Source: Propionibacteriaceae bacterium
GTDB lineage: Bacteria > Actinomycetota > Actinomycetes > Propionibacteriales > Propionibacteriaceae
DNA length: 18,421 bases
Direction of reading: 5' to 3'
Assembly: GCA_031254155.1 (NCBI GenBank)
Contig: JAIRVA010000079.1
Span: 1-18,421, forward strand
This document shows, in pieces, positions 1 through 5,922 of the stretch. The notes below the pieces were generated by a model that saw nothing but the letters and a program-made list of their open reading frames with translations, had not been told where the DNA came from and made no database searches. The position numbers and the translations under genes were made by a program. The number at the start of each line of letters is the position of its first letter. Positions within the stretch are counted from its first letter, which is position 1.

Positions 1-159
1 GTACGTTGTGAGGGAAAGTCCGTCATCCACGTTCTCCCGGACGAAGCAGAACCCGCGCTGCCCCGGCCGCAACCGGCAATGACGGGGGCAGAGATCGCAC
101 TCGACCCGGCCATCTTCCAGGGCGTGCCAGTAGCGGGCGGGTGGGGCGGGCGGTCTCAC
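1..159 (-). CDS. AmmeMemoRadiSam system radical SAM enzyme (N-terminal 53 residues; continues past base 1)
   Basis: The first 53 codons are visible and the gene runs off the window. It starts at a GTG whose GTGA overlaps the TGA of the AMMECR1 gene, so the two are translationally coupled. The peptide contains CDLCPRHC at about residues 21-28 and then GFCFVR at 38-43. This cysteine-rich N-terminus is characteristic of the radical SAM member of the AmmeMemoRadiSam trio, which resembles pyruvate-formate-lyase activating enzymes. The canonical CxxxCxxC cluster motif would lie beyond the visible part and cannot be checked. The enzyme should cleave S-adenosylmethionine to generate a radical; I know of no settled substrate. 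The family call rests on the N-terminal motif plus the two diagnostic partners directly upstream. Confidence 0.88.
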   Translation of the reverse strand, partial: MRPPAPPARYWHALEDGRVECDLCPRHCRLRPGQRGFCFVRENVDDGLSLTTY

Positions 160-731
160 CGTGGTTCCTCGTACGCGGTCACGGCGTACCGCTCAATCCG
201 GACATCCGGGCCCCAGTAGTCGCCCGGCAAACCTGCCTTGCGTAAGAGGTGCCCGATGAACGTGGCCGGCTCCGGCAGCTCGTCCCAGACCTGCGGGAGG
301 AAGGTCGCGCGCCGGCCCCGCGCGGTGAGGATCACGCCGTCGACGCCGGGCCGCAGCTGGGCGAGCGCGTCGGCCCGGTCGGTGAAGGGCATGGGCCGGG
401 GGGCAGACAAGACGGAGACCTCGATCCGTACCAGGTCAAATTCTGCCATTGACAAGGGATGAAAGCGTGGATCCTCGAACGCGGCGGCGCGAGCGTTGCT
501 CCGTACGTCGTCGCTCAGCCCCCGGTGGGCGATGAGCGACCCGATACACCCGCGGAGGTCGCCCGCGAGCCGCAGTGTCACGAAACAGGCCCCCGGTTGG
601 CGGAGCCAGTCGTCGCTGGCGGCTCCCCCGGTCGCCGTCCGGCCCAGTTTCTCGCCGATTGCCGCCCGGGCAAGGTCCAACAGAACCGGGCCCGCGTCGG
701 CCGGGAGGCCCTCCGTGTTGGTGACGGTCAT
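156..731 (-). CDS. AMMECR1 domain protein (AmmeMemoRadiSam system protein A)
   Basis: The protein has 191 residues, the usual size of a stand-alone bacterial or archaeal AMMECR1 domain. The family hallmark LRGCIG is at residues 59-64, followed by the conserved stretch with FEDPRFHPLS and a ...RIEVSVLS strand. The frame stays open about 64 codons upstream, but that part is arginine-rich shadow inside the Memo gene. I chose the ATG at 731 because it overlaps the Memo TGA (ATGA) and has GAGGTG just upstream. AMMECR1 is named after a human protein; its biochemical role is unresolved, and the conserved RGCIG cysteine suggests a catalytic or radical-accepting role (inference). It is the middle gene of a Memo-AMMECR1-radical SAM operon. 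Confidence 0.93.
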   Translation of the reverse strand: MTVTNTEGLPADAGPVLLDLARAAIGEKLGRTATGGAASDDWLRQPGACFVTLRLAGDLRGCIGSLIAHRGLSDDVRSNARAAAFEDPRFHPLSMAEFDLVRIEVSVLSAPRPMPFTDRADALAQLRPGVDGVILTARGRRATFLPQVWDELPEPATFIGHLLRKAGLPGDYWGPDVRIERYAVTAYEEPR

Positions 732-1561
732 GTCATCACCTCGCCCAGGCCGCCGTCGTGATCGGGGTGGAGCCCGCACTCGTGGAACGCGACCGCGGCG
801 TACCCCACGACACGAGACTTGTCGCCGGCGGTGTCGCCGGAGTTGCAGAGCCCGAGCAGGTGGGGGTGCAGGCCGTGCGCCCGGGCGACGAGCGCCATGG
901 CATTCACCCCGGTCGCACCGCACGCCTGATCGTAGTCAAGCGTCGGGTCTTGGCGGAGGATCTGCCGTACCGTCGCCTCATCGATCCGCCGTGCCTGGGC
1001 GTACGAATGGTAGTGCGACAAGTCAGAAGAGATGACAACGAACGTATCGGGTGCCCAGAGCGCCTCGAGGACGGCGGCCACCGCGGCGGGGTCGACCCAG
1101 CTTGCGGCGAGGGGCAGAACGTCGGCGGCGGGCAGGACGGTCTGGAGGAAGGGCAGTTGGACCTCGAGGGAGTGCTCCTGCGCGTGGACGGCGCCGCTGA
1201 CCACGACGTCCGGCTGGGCGAGGGCGGTGCGGACACCGTCGGCCCAGAGGGGTACCACGCCAAGGGGGGTTTCCAGTGTGTCCGCGTCCGGCAGGGCGAT
1301 CCCGCGGATGGCGACCCGGTGGGCGGGCCCAACGATGATCACGTGTTTGACCTGGTCAGCAAGGGGTTGTACGAGGGCGTACCCCAATCCGGCGGTCGCC
1401 CCCGAGTAGATGTACCCGGCGTGCGGGACGATCAGGGCGCGCGGCGCCCCGAGCGACGCCCACCCCGCCGGGGGCACCAGGAAACCAGAAATCATTGTAG
1501 CCAACTCTCCCGCGGATCCCGGGTAAAACATCCCGGCCACCGCTGCCGACCGTACCCTCAT
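728..1561 (-). CDS. Memo family protein (AmmeMemoRadiSam system protein B)
   Basis: The protein has 277 residues, close to full length for the Memo family, whose fold is related to class III extradiol dioxygenases (LigB). Visible motifs are AGMFYP (9-14), VPHAGYIYSG (45-54), GPAHR (78-82), EHSLEVQLPF (129-138), SSDLSHYH (178-185) and LCNSGDTAGD (238-247). His47, His81 and Cys239 line up with the metal ligands described for human MEMO1, so a metal site is probably intact. The start is supported by GAGGAGG a few bases upstream, and a possible -10 (TAGGCT, minus strand, 1581-1586) lies just before that. It is the first gene of the three-gene operon; its last codons overlap the AMMECR1 start. The reaction is not established; cooperation with the radical SAM partner is inferred from conserved linkage. 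Confidence 0.93.
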   Translation of the reverse strand: MRVRSAAVAGMFYPGSAGELATMISGFLVPPAGWASLGAPRALIVPHAGYIYSGATAGLGYALVQPLADQVKHVIIVGPAHRVAIRGIALPDADTLETPLGVVPLWADGVRTALAQPDVVVSGAVHAQEHSLEVQLPFLQTVLPAADVLPLAASWVDPAAVAAVLEALWAPDTFVVISSDLSHYHSYAQARRIDEATVRQILRQDPTLDYDQACGATGVNAMALVARAHGLHPHLLGLCNSGDTAGDKSRVVGYAAVAFHECGLHPDHDGGLGEVMT

Positions 1562-1604
1562 CGCAACCTCCTCGACTGTCAGCCTACGCCGCTCCGCCCG
1601 TGAC

Positions 1605-1618
1605 GGCGGGGCCCCGCC
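1605..1618. repeat. 14-bp perfect GC palindrome with adjoining 8-bp tandem repeats
   Basis: GGCGGGGCCCCGCC is a perfect palindrome about 45 bp upstream of the Memo start. It runs into three near-tandem CCGCCGTC units (about 1613-1637) that lead into the first palindromic repeat. It may be only low-complexity GC-rich sequence. Confidence 0.5.
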
Positions 1619-1629
1619 GTCCCGCCGTC

Positions 1630-1727
1630 CCGCCGTCCCCTCTCTTTTCCGCGAAAGTATGAATACGCGCCGAAAACCGGCCCCGAAGCTGCCGTTTTCA
1701 TACTAACGCGGCCGCCGGACCGACGGG
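1630..1727 (+). repeat. Dispersed imperfect palindromic repeat, copy 1
   Basis: This 98-bp unit matches 2081-2176 with four substitutions and one 2-nt indel by eye. Its core (1649-1711) is an imperfect palindrome. The left arm CCGCGAAAGTATGAATACG (1649-1667) pairs with the right arm CGTTTTCATACTAACGCGG (1693-1711) at 16 of 19 positions around a loop of about 25 nt. It lies between the sugar ATPase gene and the Memo gene, both read leftward. It could be a REP/BIME-like unit, a nonautonomous mobile element or a structured RNA; I do not recognise it as a named family. Confidence 0.85.
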
Positions 1728-1898
1728 TACGGGGGAGTCCGTCTGGGGTCCGGGGGTACGGTAGGGCGTGGGCCTGGGGTACGGGTACCCCGCGGACGGG
1801 GTCTGGGTGGTACCGTTCCCTGGACGGGTGACACGGTTTCGCACTCGTACCCTTCCCGGCAGCGTACCGGCGACGGTGTGAGATAATGTCGGTCAAAT

Positions 1899-1910
1899 CC
1901 GGAATTCCGG
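1899..1910. repeat. 12-bp perfect palindrome CCGGAATTCCGG
   Basis: It sits inside a looser inverted repeat: ATGTCG (1886-1891) pairs with CGACAT (1911-1916). That outer stem shares bases with the adjoining 61-nt hairpin, so the two structures exclude each other. Confidence 0.6.
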
Positions 1911-1911
1911 C

Positions 1912-1972
1912 GACATAGCTTCGCACCCGGCCTGTGGCAGGGCAGCTCAGGCCGCTGGTGCGAAGTTATGTC
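1912..1972. repeat. 61-nt near-perfect hairpin in noncoding DNA
   Basis: The outer arm GACATAGCTTCGCACC (1912-1927) pairs with GGTGCGAAGTTATGTC (1957-1972) with one G/A difference over 16 bp. An inner arm CGGCCTG (1928-1934) pairs with CAGGCCG (1948-1954), leaving a 13-nt loop and a 2-nt bulge. There is no T-run on either side, so it is not a typical rho-independent terminator. It lies midway between the two copies of the palindromic repeat. A structured RNA, a protein-binding site or an element end are all possible. Confidence 0.75.
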
Positions 1973-2080
1973 CTGGCCCGACCGCGTCGGCAGGCTGCGT
2001 CAGACATGGTGTCGTCGCGACGGCGGAGAGGGGGTCAGCCGGGGGAGTGCGGGGGTCCGCCGGGGAGTACGGTACGGGGT

Positions 2081-2176
2081 CCGCCGTCCCCTCTTTTCCG
2101 CGAAAGCATGAATACGCGCCGAAATCCGGCCCCGGATCTGCCGTTTTCATACTAACGCGGCCGCCGGACCGACGGG
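2081..2176 (+). repeat. Dispersed imperfect palindromic repeat, copy 2
   Basis: Same orientation as copy 1 and about 94% identical over about 97 bp. The core is 2098-2160: left arm CCGCGAAAGCATGAATACG, right arm CGTTTTCATACTAACGCGG. Relative to copy 1 the left arm has changed GTATGAA to GCATGAA without the matching right-arm change, leaving a single pairing that is G-U on the complementary strand. It is followed directly by a 15-bp tandem array. Confidence 0.85.
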
Positions 2177-2180
2177 GCCG

Positions 2181-2240
2181 GGGAGTACGGTACGGGGGAG
2201 TACGGTACGGGGGAGTACGGTCCGGGGGAGTACGGTACGG
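2181..2240. repeat. 15-bp tandem repeat, 4 copies (GGGAGTACGGTACGG)
   Basis: Four head-to-tail 15-bp units lie at 2181-2195, 2196-2210, 2211-2225 and 2226-2240. Three are identical and the third has TCCGG in place of TACGG. The array ends about 18 bp beyond the stop codon of the leftward ATPase gene and abuts palindromic repeat copy 2. It is a likely site of slippage and strain-to-strain length variation. Confidence 0.9.
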
Positions 2241-2258
2241 GAGTCCGCCCGGGCGTAC

Positions 2259-3104
2259 CTACCCCACCGTACCCACCACCCGGCTGCCGCGGACGGCCCG
2301 GGGTGCGGGCAGAGTCCGGACGGCGCCGGTGATGGCGGCGACGATGTCCTCGTAGCTCACCTGGGACATGGGGGACTCGCCGACGATGCGGCCCAGGCGC
2401 ATGACAACGATCCGGTCCGCCACGGCCTGGACATCCGCCAAATTGTGGCTGATCAGGACAATCCCGTGGCCAAGCTTGCGCAGGCGGACGATGAGGTCGA
2501 GCATCTCGGCGGTCTGGGTCACCGACAGCGACGATGTCGGTTCGTCGAGGACGACGATCCGGGGTTTCGCGAGCAGGGCCCGCGCCACGGCGATGGACTG
2601 GCGCTGCCCGGCGGACAACGTACCGACCGCCGCCCGCAGCGACGGTACCCGCGCGCCGATCTCGTTGAGGGTCGCGCGGGCGGTGAAATCCATGTCCTGG
2701 GTCTGTAACACGTACCCTTTGTTCAGCTCGTGGCCAAGGAACATGTTCGCGGTGACATCCAGGTTGTTTGCGAGTGCCAGGTCCTGGAAGACGGTCGCGA
2801 TGCCGAGCCGGGCGGCGGCGGCGGGCGTGGGGATCGTGACCGCCGTACCCTCGGACAGGATCGTACCCGCCGTGGGCCGGTACACCCCGGCCATGACCTT
2901 CGCGAGGCTCGACTTCCCGGCGGCGTTTTCGCCGACCAGGGCGACGATCTCGTGCGGGTTGATGTCGAAATCGATGTCTTCCAGCGCCCGGACGCCCCCG
3001 AATTGCAGCGAGACCCCGCGGAGGGCGAGGGCGGGTACGGCGGTGAGTACGGGGCCGGGTACGGGGGCAGGCAGTCCGGCCACGCGCGCAACATCAGGTG
3101 GCAT
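2259..3104 (-). CDS. Single-domain sugar ABC transporter ATP-binding protein (CUT2/FrcA-like), no adjacent permease of its own
   Basis: The protein has 281 residues and one ATPase domain. Walker A GENAAGKSS is at 58-66, the signature LSAGQ at 163-167, Walker B VVLDEP at 184-189 and the switch histidine at 220. It resembles the half-size ATPases of ribose/fructose-type importers, unlike the two-domain ATPase encoded at 5923. I chose the ATG at 3104 because GAGGGGG lies about 10 nt upstream; a TTG at 3122 is the other possibility. The first codons overlap the end of the ROK gene by 11 nt, so the two are co-translated. The last ~20 residues (TLPAPRAVRGSRVVGTVG) extend past the domain into low-complexity DNA. 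No permease or binding protein follows it, so it must share partners or have a regulatory role (inference). Confidence 0.85.
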   Translation of the reverse strand: MPPDVARVAGLPAPVPGPVLTAVPALALRGVSLQFGGVRALEDIDFDINPHEIVALVGENAAGKSSLAKVMAGVYRPTAGTILSEGTAVTIPTPAAAARLGIATVFQDLALANNLDVTANMFLGHELNKGYVLQTQDMDFTARATLNEIGARVPSLRAAVGTLSAGQRQSIAVARALLAKPRIVVLDEPTSSLSVTQTAEMLDLIVRLRKLGHGIVLISHNLADVQAVADRIVVMRLGRIVGESPMSQVSYEDIVAAITGAVRTLPAPRAVRGSRVVGTVG

Positions 3105-4290
3105 GGAACACCGCCCCCTCAAGACTGCCGGGGAGGTGGACAGAGTCGAGGGCGAGCGTCACCGCACCCAGGAGTTCGCACTCTTCGCCGAGCGGGCTGG
3201 GTACGATTTCGATGGTCGGAGTCGGCCCTGGCAAGGTCAGACGCGAGGTGGCGACTCGGAGCGGCCCGAGCAGGGTGTCGCCGGTGTCGACCAGCGCGCC
3301 GCCCACGACGATCCGCTGCGGATCCAGGATGTTGCACAGCCCGGCGAGGACCCGCCCGATGTGCCGGGCGGCCGTGTCGATCGCCCGCCGGCACCGCTGG
3401 TCACCCCCGAGGGCCCGTTCGACAAGGTCAGACAAAGCCAGATTGCCGTACGGGTCTCGCAGCGAGTCGAGGATCGCCCCCGCGCCCGCGACCACCTCCA
3501 GGCACCCGCGGTTCCCGCAGTAGCACACCGGCCCGGCGTCGTCGACGATCACGTGGCCGACCTCGCCCGCCGTCCCCGAGAACCCCCGGTACATCCGCCC
3601 GCCGACGACGACTCCCGCGCCGATCCCGCGGTCGACGGTGAGGTAGACCAGCGGGTCGGCACCCTCGCCGGCGCCCAGCCGGTGTTCGGCCAGCGCGCCC
3701 AGGTTGGAGCCGTTGTCGACGACGACGGGCGACCCGAGACGGCGTTCGAGGGCCTCGGCGATGGGTACGTTGTCCCAGCCGTGCATGAGACCGGGGGAGG
3801 AGACGGTCCCGGTGGTACGGTCGATGGGGGCGTCGATGGCCACCCCCGTACCCAAAACCTCGTCGTGACTAGCACCAATGAGGTCGAGCATGTCCGAGAT
3901 GAGTAGCGCCACCCGGTCCAAGCCGGTGTCGGCACGGTGGTCGCGGGCGAGGGCGAGGTGCTGGCGGGTGAGGATCTCGCCCGCCGGGTTGGCGAGCGCG
4001 ACGCGCAGGTCGCGCCGCCCGACGTGGACGCCCGCGACGAGGCCCAGACGCCGGGACAAGGTGACATTGTTCGCACGCCGTCCGCTGCGGGACGTGGGTG
4101 TGGTGGTGACGACCCCGGCCTCGTGAAGTTCCTTGACAATGACCGATACGGTTCCGGTCGACAGCCCGGTCGCGTCGGCCAACTCCACCTGGGTGATGAC
4201 GCCAAACCGCTTGACGGTGTCGAGGATGCGGGCGCGGTTGGCCTCGCGCAGGGATGACTGCGACCCGTACGCGGACCCCGACTCGACCAT
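3094..4290 (-). CDS. ROK family transcriptional regulator (sugar-responsive)
   Basis: The protein has 398 residues. An N-terminal winged helix-turn-helix (about 15-70: ...RILDTVKRFGVITQVELADATGLSTGTVS...) is followed by a ROK sugar-kinase-like domain. Diagnostic features are the glycine-rich GIGAGVVVGG stretch, GTAGEVGH and the zinc-binding CYCGNRGC at 256-263. This is the NagC/XylR/Mlc-type architecture, which usually represses sugar uptake genes until a sugar binds. It is transcribed divergently from the binding-protein gene at 4542, so it is the obvious candidate to control that importer. The ATG at 4290 is preceded by a -10-like TAAGAT with only 6 nt between, which fits a leaderless transcript, and no good Shine-Dalgarno is visible. 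The sugar ligand cannot be read from sequence. Confidence 0.92.
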   Translation of the reverse strand: MVESGSAYGSQSSLREANRARILDTVKRFGVITQVELADATGLSTGTVSVIVKELHEAGVVTTTPTSRSGRRANNVTLSRRLGLVAGVHVGRRDLRVALANPAGEILTRQHLALARDHRADTGLDRVALLISDMLDLIGASHDEVLGTGVAIDAPIDRTTGTVSSPGLMHGWDNVPIAEALERRLGSPVVVDNGSNLGALAEHRLGAGEGADPLVYLTVDRGIGAGVVVGGRMYRGFSGTAGEVGHVIVDDAGPVCYCGNRGCLEVVAGAGAILDSLRDPYGNLALSDLVERALGGDQRCRRAIDTAARHIGRVLAGLCNILDPQRIVVGGALVDTGDTLLGPLRVATSRLTLPGPTPTIEIVPSPLGEECELLGAVTLALDSVHLPGSLEGAVFHAT

Positions 4291-4296
4291 GGTGTC

Positions 4297-4302
4297 ATCT
4301 TA
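4297..4302 (-). promoter_or_regulatory. Candidate -10 box of the ROK gene (leaderless type)
   Basis: Minus-strand TAAGAT is separated by 6 nt (GACACC) from the ATG at 4290. With transcription starting 6-7 nt after a -10 box, the start codon would be the mRNA 5' end. No clear -35 box is visible. Confidence 0.45.
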
Positions 4303-4413
4303 CAGTGGTACGTACGCAGGTGAGGGTACGGGGGTGTGGATGGTAGTGCCTCCCGCGTGCCCCCCCTCATACCCCCGGCATTTGTCACGATTTGATAACG
4401 TTCCATTGTTGGG

Positions 4414-4444
4414 TTTGATTTGCAAACTCAAGTAAGAGTAGTGT
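4414..4444 (+). promoter_or_regulatory. Candidate promoter and operator of the sugar importer operon
   Basis: A TTGATT -35 (4415-4420) and a TAGTGT -10 (4439-4444) are 18 bp apart in an AT-rich island. A partial palindrome, TTTGATTTGCAAACTCAA (4414-4431, 12 of 18 positions symmetric, perfect centre TTTGCAAA at 4419-4426), overlaps the -35 and spacer, a good place for a repressor such as the divergent ROK protein. The box assignment is by eye. An upstream TTGATA (4392-4397) and AACGTT are other possible elements. Confidence 0.42.
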
Positions 4445-4541
4445 CGCCTTAATCGGGGGGTTTCGCCCGCCGAGGGACCCCGTTTGGCGAAGTCAAGCGG
4501 AACGAGGACACTGAAAATAAGTCCTATTCATAAGGAGTGCT

Positions 4542-5696
4542 ATGAAGCTGAAGAAACTCGCGGCGGGCGCGATCGGGGCCGTTCTGGCCCTCGGGCTCAC
4601 CGCATGCGCAAACGAAAACGCCAATTCCACCGCTACGACGACGGGGAGCAACCCGACGAGCGGTGCCGCCACCACCGGTGCCCCGGCGGCCGCGGGTGGC
4701 CTCGTCGGTATCTCCATGCCGACGACCACGCTCGAGCGGTGGAACAACGACGGTAAGAACCTCGTCGACAAGCTCAAGGGCATGGGGTACACCACCGACC
4801 TCGAGTACGCCGACAACAAGCCGGAACTCCAGGTCTCCCAGCTTGAGAACATGATCAACGCCGATGCGAAGGTGCTTGTCATCGCGGCCATCGACGGTAC
4901 TGTGCTCGGGCCGGTCCTCCAGACCGCCGCCGACGCCGGCATCAAGGTCATCGCGTACGACCGCCTGATCAACGGTACGAAGAACGTGGACTACTACGCG
5001 ACGTTCGACAACGAGAAGGTCGGTACCCTCCAGGGCCAGTTCATCGAAACCCAGCTCGGCCTCAAGGACGGCAAGGGTCCGTTCAACCTGGAGCCCTTCG
5101 CCGGTTCCCCCGATGACAACAACGCCAAGTTCTTCTTTAAGGGCGCCTGGGACGTCCTGCTGCCGTACGTCCAGTCCGGCAAGCTCGTCGTACCCTCCGG
5201 CAAGTCGCCGGCGAGCGTGGACGAGTGGCAGAACATCGGTATCCAGGCGTGGAAGACCGAAACCGCGCAGGCCGAGATGCAGAACCGCCTCAACTCCTAC
5301 TACTCCGGCGGCGCGAAGGTCGACGTGGTTCTGAGCCCCAACGACTCGCTGGCGCTCGGCATCGAGCAGGCGCTCCAGGGCGCGGGCTACCAGGTCGGGA
5401 CCGACTGGCCCGTCATCACCGGCCAGGACGGCGATCTGGCGAACGTCAAGAACATGCTGGCGGGCCTGCAGTCGATGACGGTGTGGAAGGACACGCGCGA
5501 GCTGGGTGACCAGGCCGCCAAGATGGTCGACCAGATCATGAAGGGTACGACCGTCGACGTGAACAACAACACGTACGACAACGGTGTGAAGGTCGTCCCG
5601 GCGTACCTGCTGACGCCGAAGGTTGTCACCAAGGATACGGTCGAGAGCCTGCTCGTCGGCTCCGGCTTCTACAAGAAGGATCAGTTGGGTCTCTGA
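4542..5696 (+). CDS. Sugar ABC transporter substrate-binding lipoprotein (ChvE/XylF-like)
   Basis: The protein has 384 residues. A lipoprotein signal peptide (MKLKKLAAGAIGAVLALGL) is followed by the lipobox LTAC, with Cys22 as the lipid attachment site, and a Ser/Thr/Ala-rich linker to about residue 50. The rest is a periplasmic-binding-protein type 1 fold of the CUT2 class: ...GISMPTTTLERWNNDG..., a QLENMI helix, and ...VIAYDRLINGTKNVDYYATFDNEKVG... typical of ChvE/XylF aldose-binding proteins. It should deliver a monosaccharide (for example xylose, glucose, galactose or arabinose) to the permease; the exact sugar is not readable. The start has AAGGAG at 4532-4537, 4 nt before the ATG. It is the first gene of the importer operon. 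A terminator-like hairpin directly after it may keep the binding protein in excess. Confidence 0.93.
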   Translation: MKLKKLAAGAIGAVLALGLTACANENANSTATTTGSNPTSGAATTGAPAAAGGLVGISMPTTTLERWNNDGKNLVDKLKGMGYTTDLEYADNKPELQVSQLENMINADAKVLVIAAIDGTVLGPVLQTAADAGIKVIAYDRLINGTKNVDYYATFDNEKVGTLQGQFIETQLGLKDGKGPFNLEPFAGSPDDNNAKFFFKGAWDVLLPYVQSGKLVVPSGKSPASVDEWQNIGIQAWKTETAQAEMQNRLNSYYSGGAKVDVVLSPNDSLALGIEQALQGAGYQVGTDWPVITGQDGDLANVKNMLAGLQSMTVWKDTRELGDQAAKMVDQIMKGTTVDVNNNTYDNGVKVVPAYLLTPKVVTKDTVESLLVGSGFYKKDQLGL

Positions 5697-5706
5697 CCCA
5701 CAAGGG

Positions 5707-5737
5707 GTGGGGGTACGGCACTGTCCCGTACCCCCAC
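5707..5737 (+). terminator. Terminator-like hairpin after the binding-protein gene
   Basis: GTGGGGGTACGG (5707-5718) and CCGTACCCCCAC (5726-5737) form a perfect 12-bp stem with a 7-nt loop, 10 nt after the stop codon. There is no U-tract, as is common in actinobacteria. It is placed to give partial termination or 3'-end protection so that the binding protein is made in excess over ATPase and permease. Confidence 0.6.
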
Positions 5738-5751
5738 CTCCCCCAACCGCA

Positions 5752-5875
5752 GCGGGGCACGAAGCGGGGTAGTACGAGGCGGTTTCCCCCATTTGGCGCC
5801 CCGCCAGATTCTGGCGGGGCACGAAGCGGGGGTTCTGAAAGCTTGACTGCCCGTTTGGCGCCCCGCTGGGTACGG
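5752..5875 (+). repeat. Two tandem 62-nt structured repeats
   Basis: Units 5752-5813 and 5814-5875 share a 5' block (GCGGGGCACGAAGCGGGG) and a 3' block (TTTGGCGCCCCGC) at the same 62-nt spacing, while the ~22 nt between the blocks differ. Within a unit GCGGGGC can pair with GCCCCGC. Across the junction a 21-nt near-perfect palindrome (5799-5819, CCCCGCCAGA / TCTGGCGGGG) offers an alternative fold. The repeats fill the gap between the binding-protein and ATPase genes. Conserved ends with divergent middles suggest selection on the stem blocks or repeated insertion. Confidence 0.8.
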
Positions 5876-5922
5876 AATGATCGATAATAAGACGTGGGTC
5901 GGAGTTGACCGTGGAGATGGAC

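Larger units (their letters stand above)
1562..2258. other. 697-bp noncoding, repeat-dense intergenic region
   Basis: I see no convincing gene here. The few open frames (for example around 1579-1926 and 1934-2155) are low in recognisable content and run through the repeats. The region holds two direct copies of the palindromic repeat, the 61-nt hairpin, GTAC-rich low-complexity sequence such as the palindrome GGGGTACGGGTACCCC near 1777-1792, and the 15-bp array. It must also contain the 3' end signals of the ATPase gene and the promoter of the Memo operon. Confidence 0.75.

Noticed and set aside
1579..1926. Possible 115-codon gene upstream of Memo
   Set aside because: Runs through the palindromic repeat and low-complexity DNA, has no ribosome-binding site and no recognisable sequence.
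2181..2240. CRISPR-like array
   Set aside because: The four units are 15 bp and directly adjacent, with no spacers; this is a simple tandem satellite.
2368..3906. 512-codon open frame antisense to the ROK and ATPase genes
   Set aside because: Spans two genes on the other strand with clear motifs; shadow composition only.
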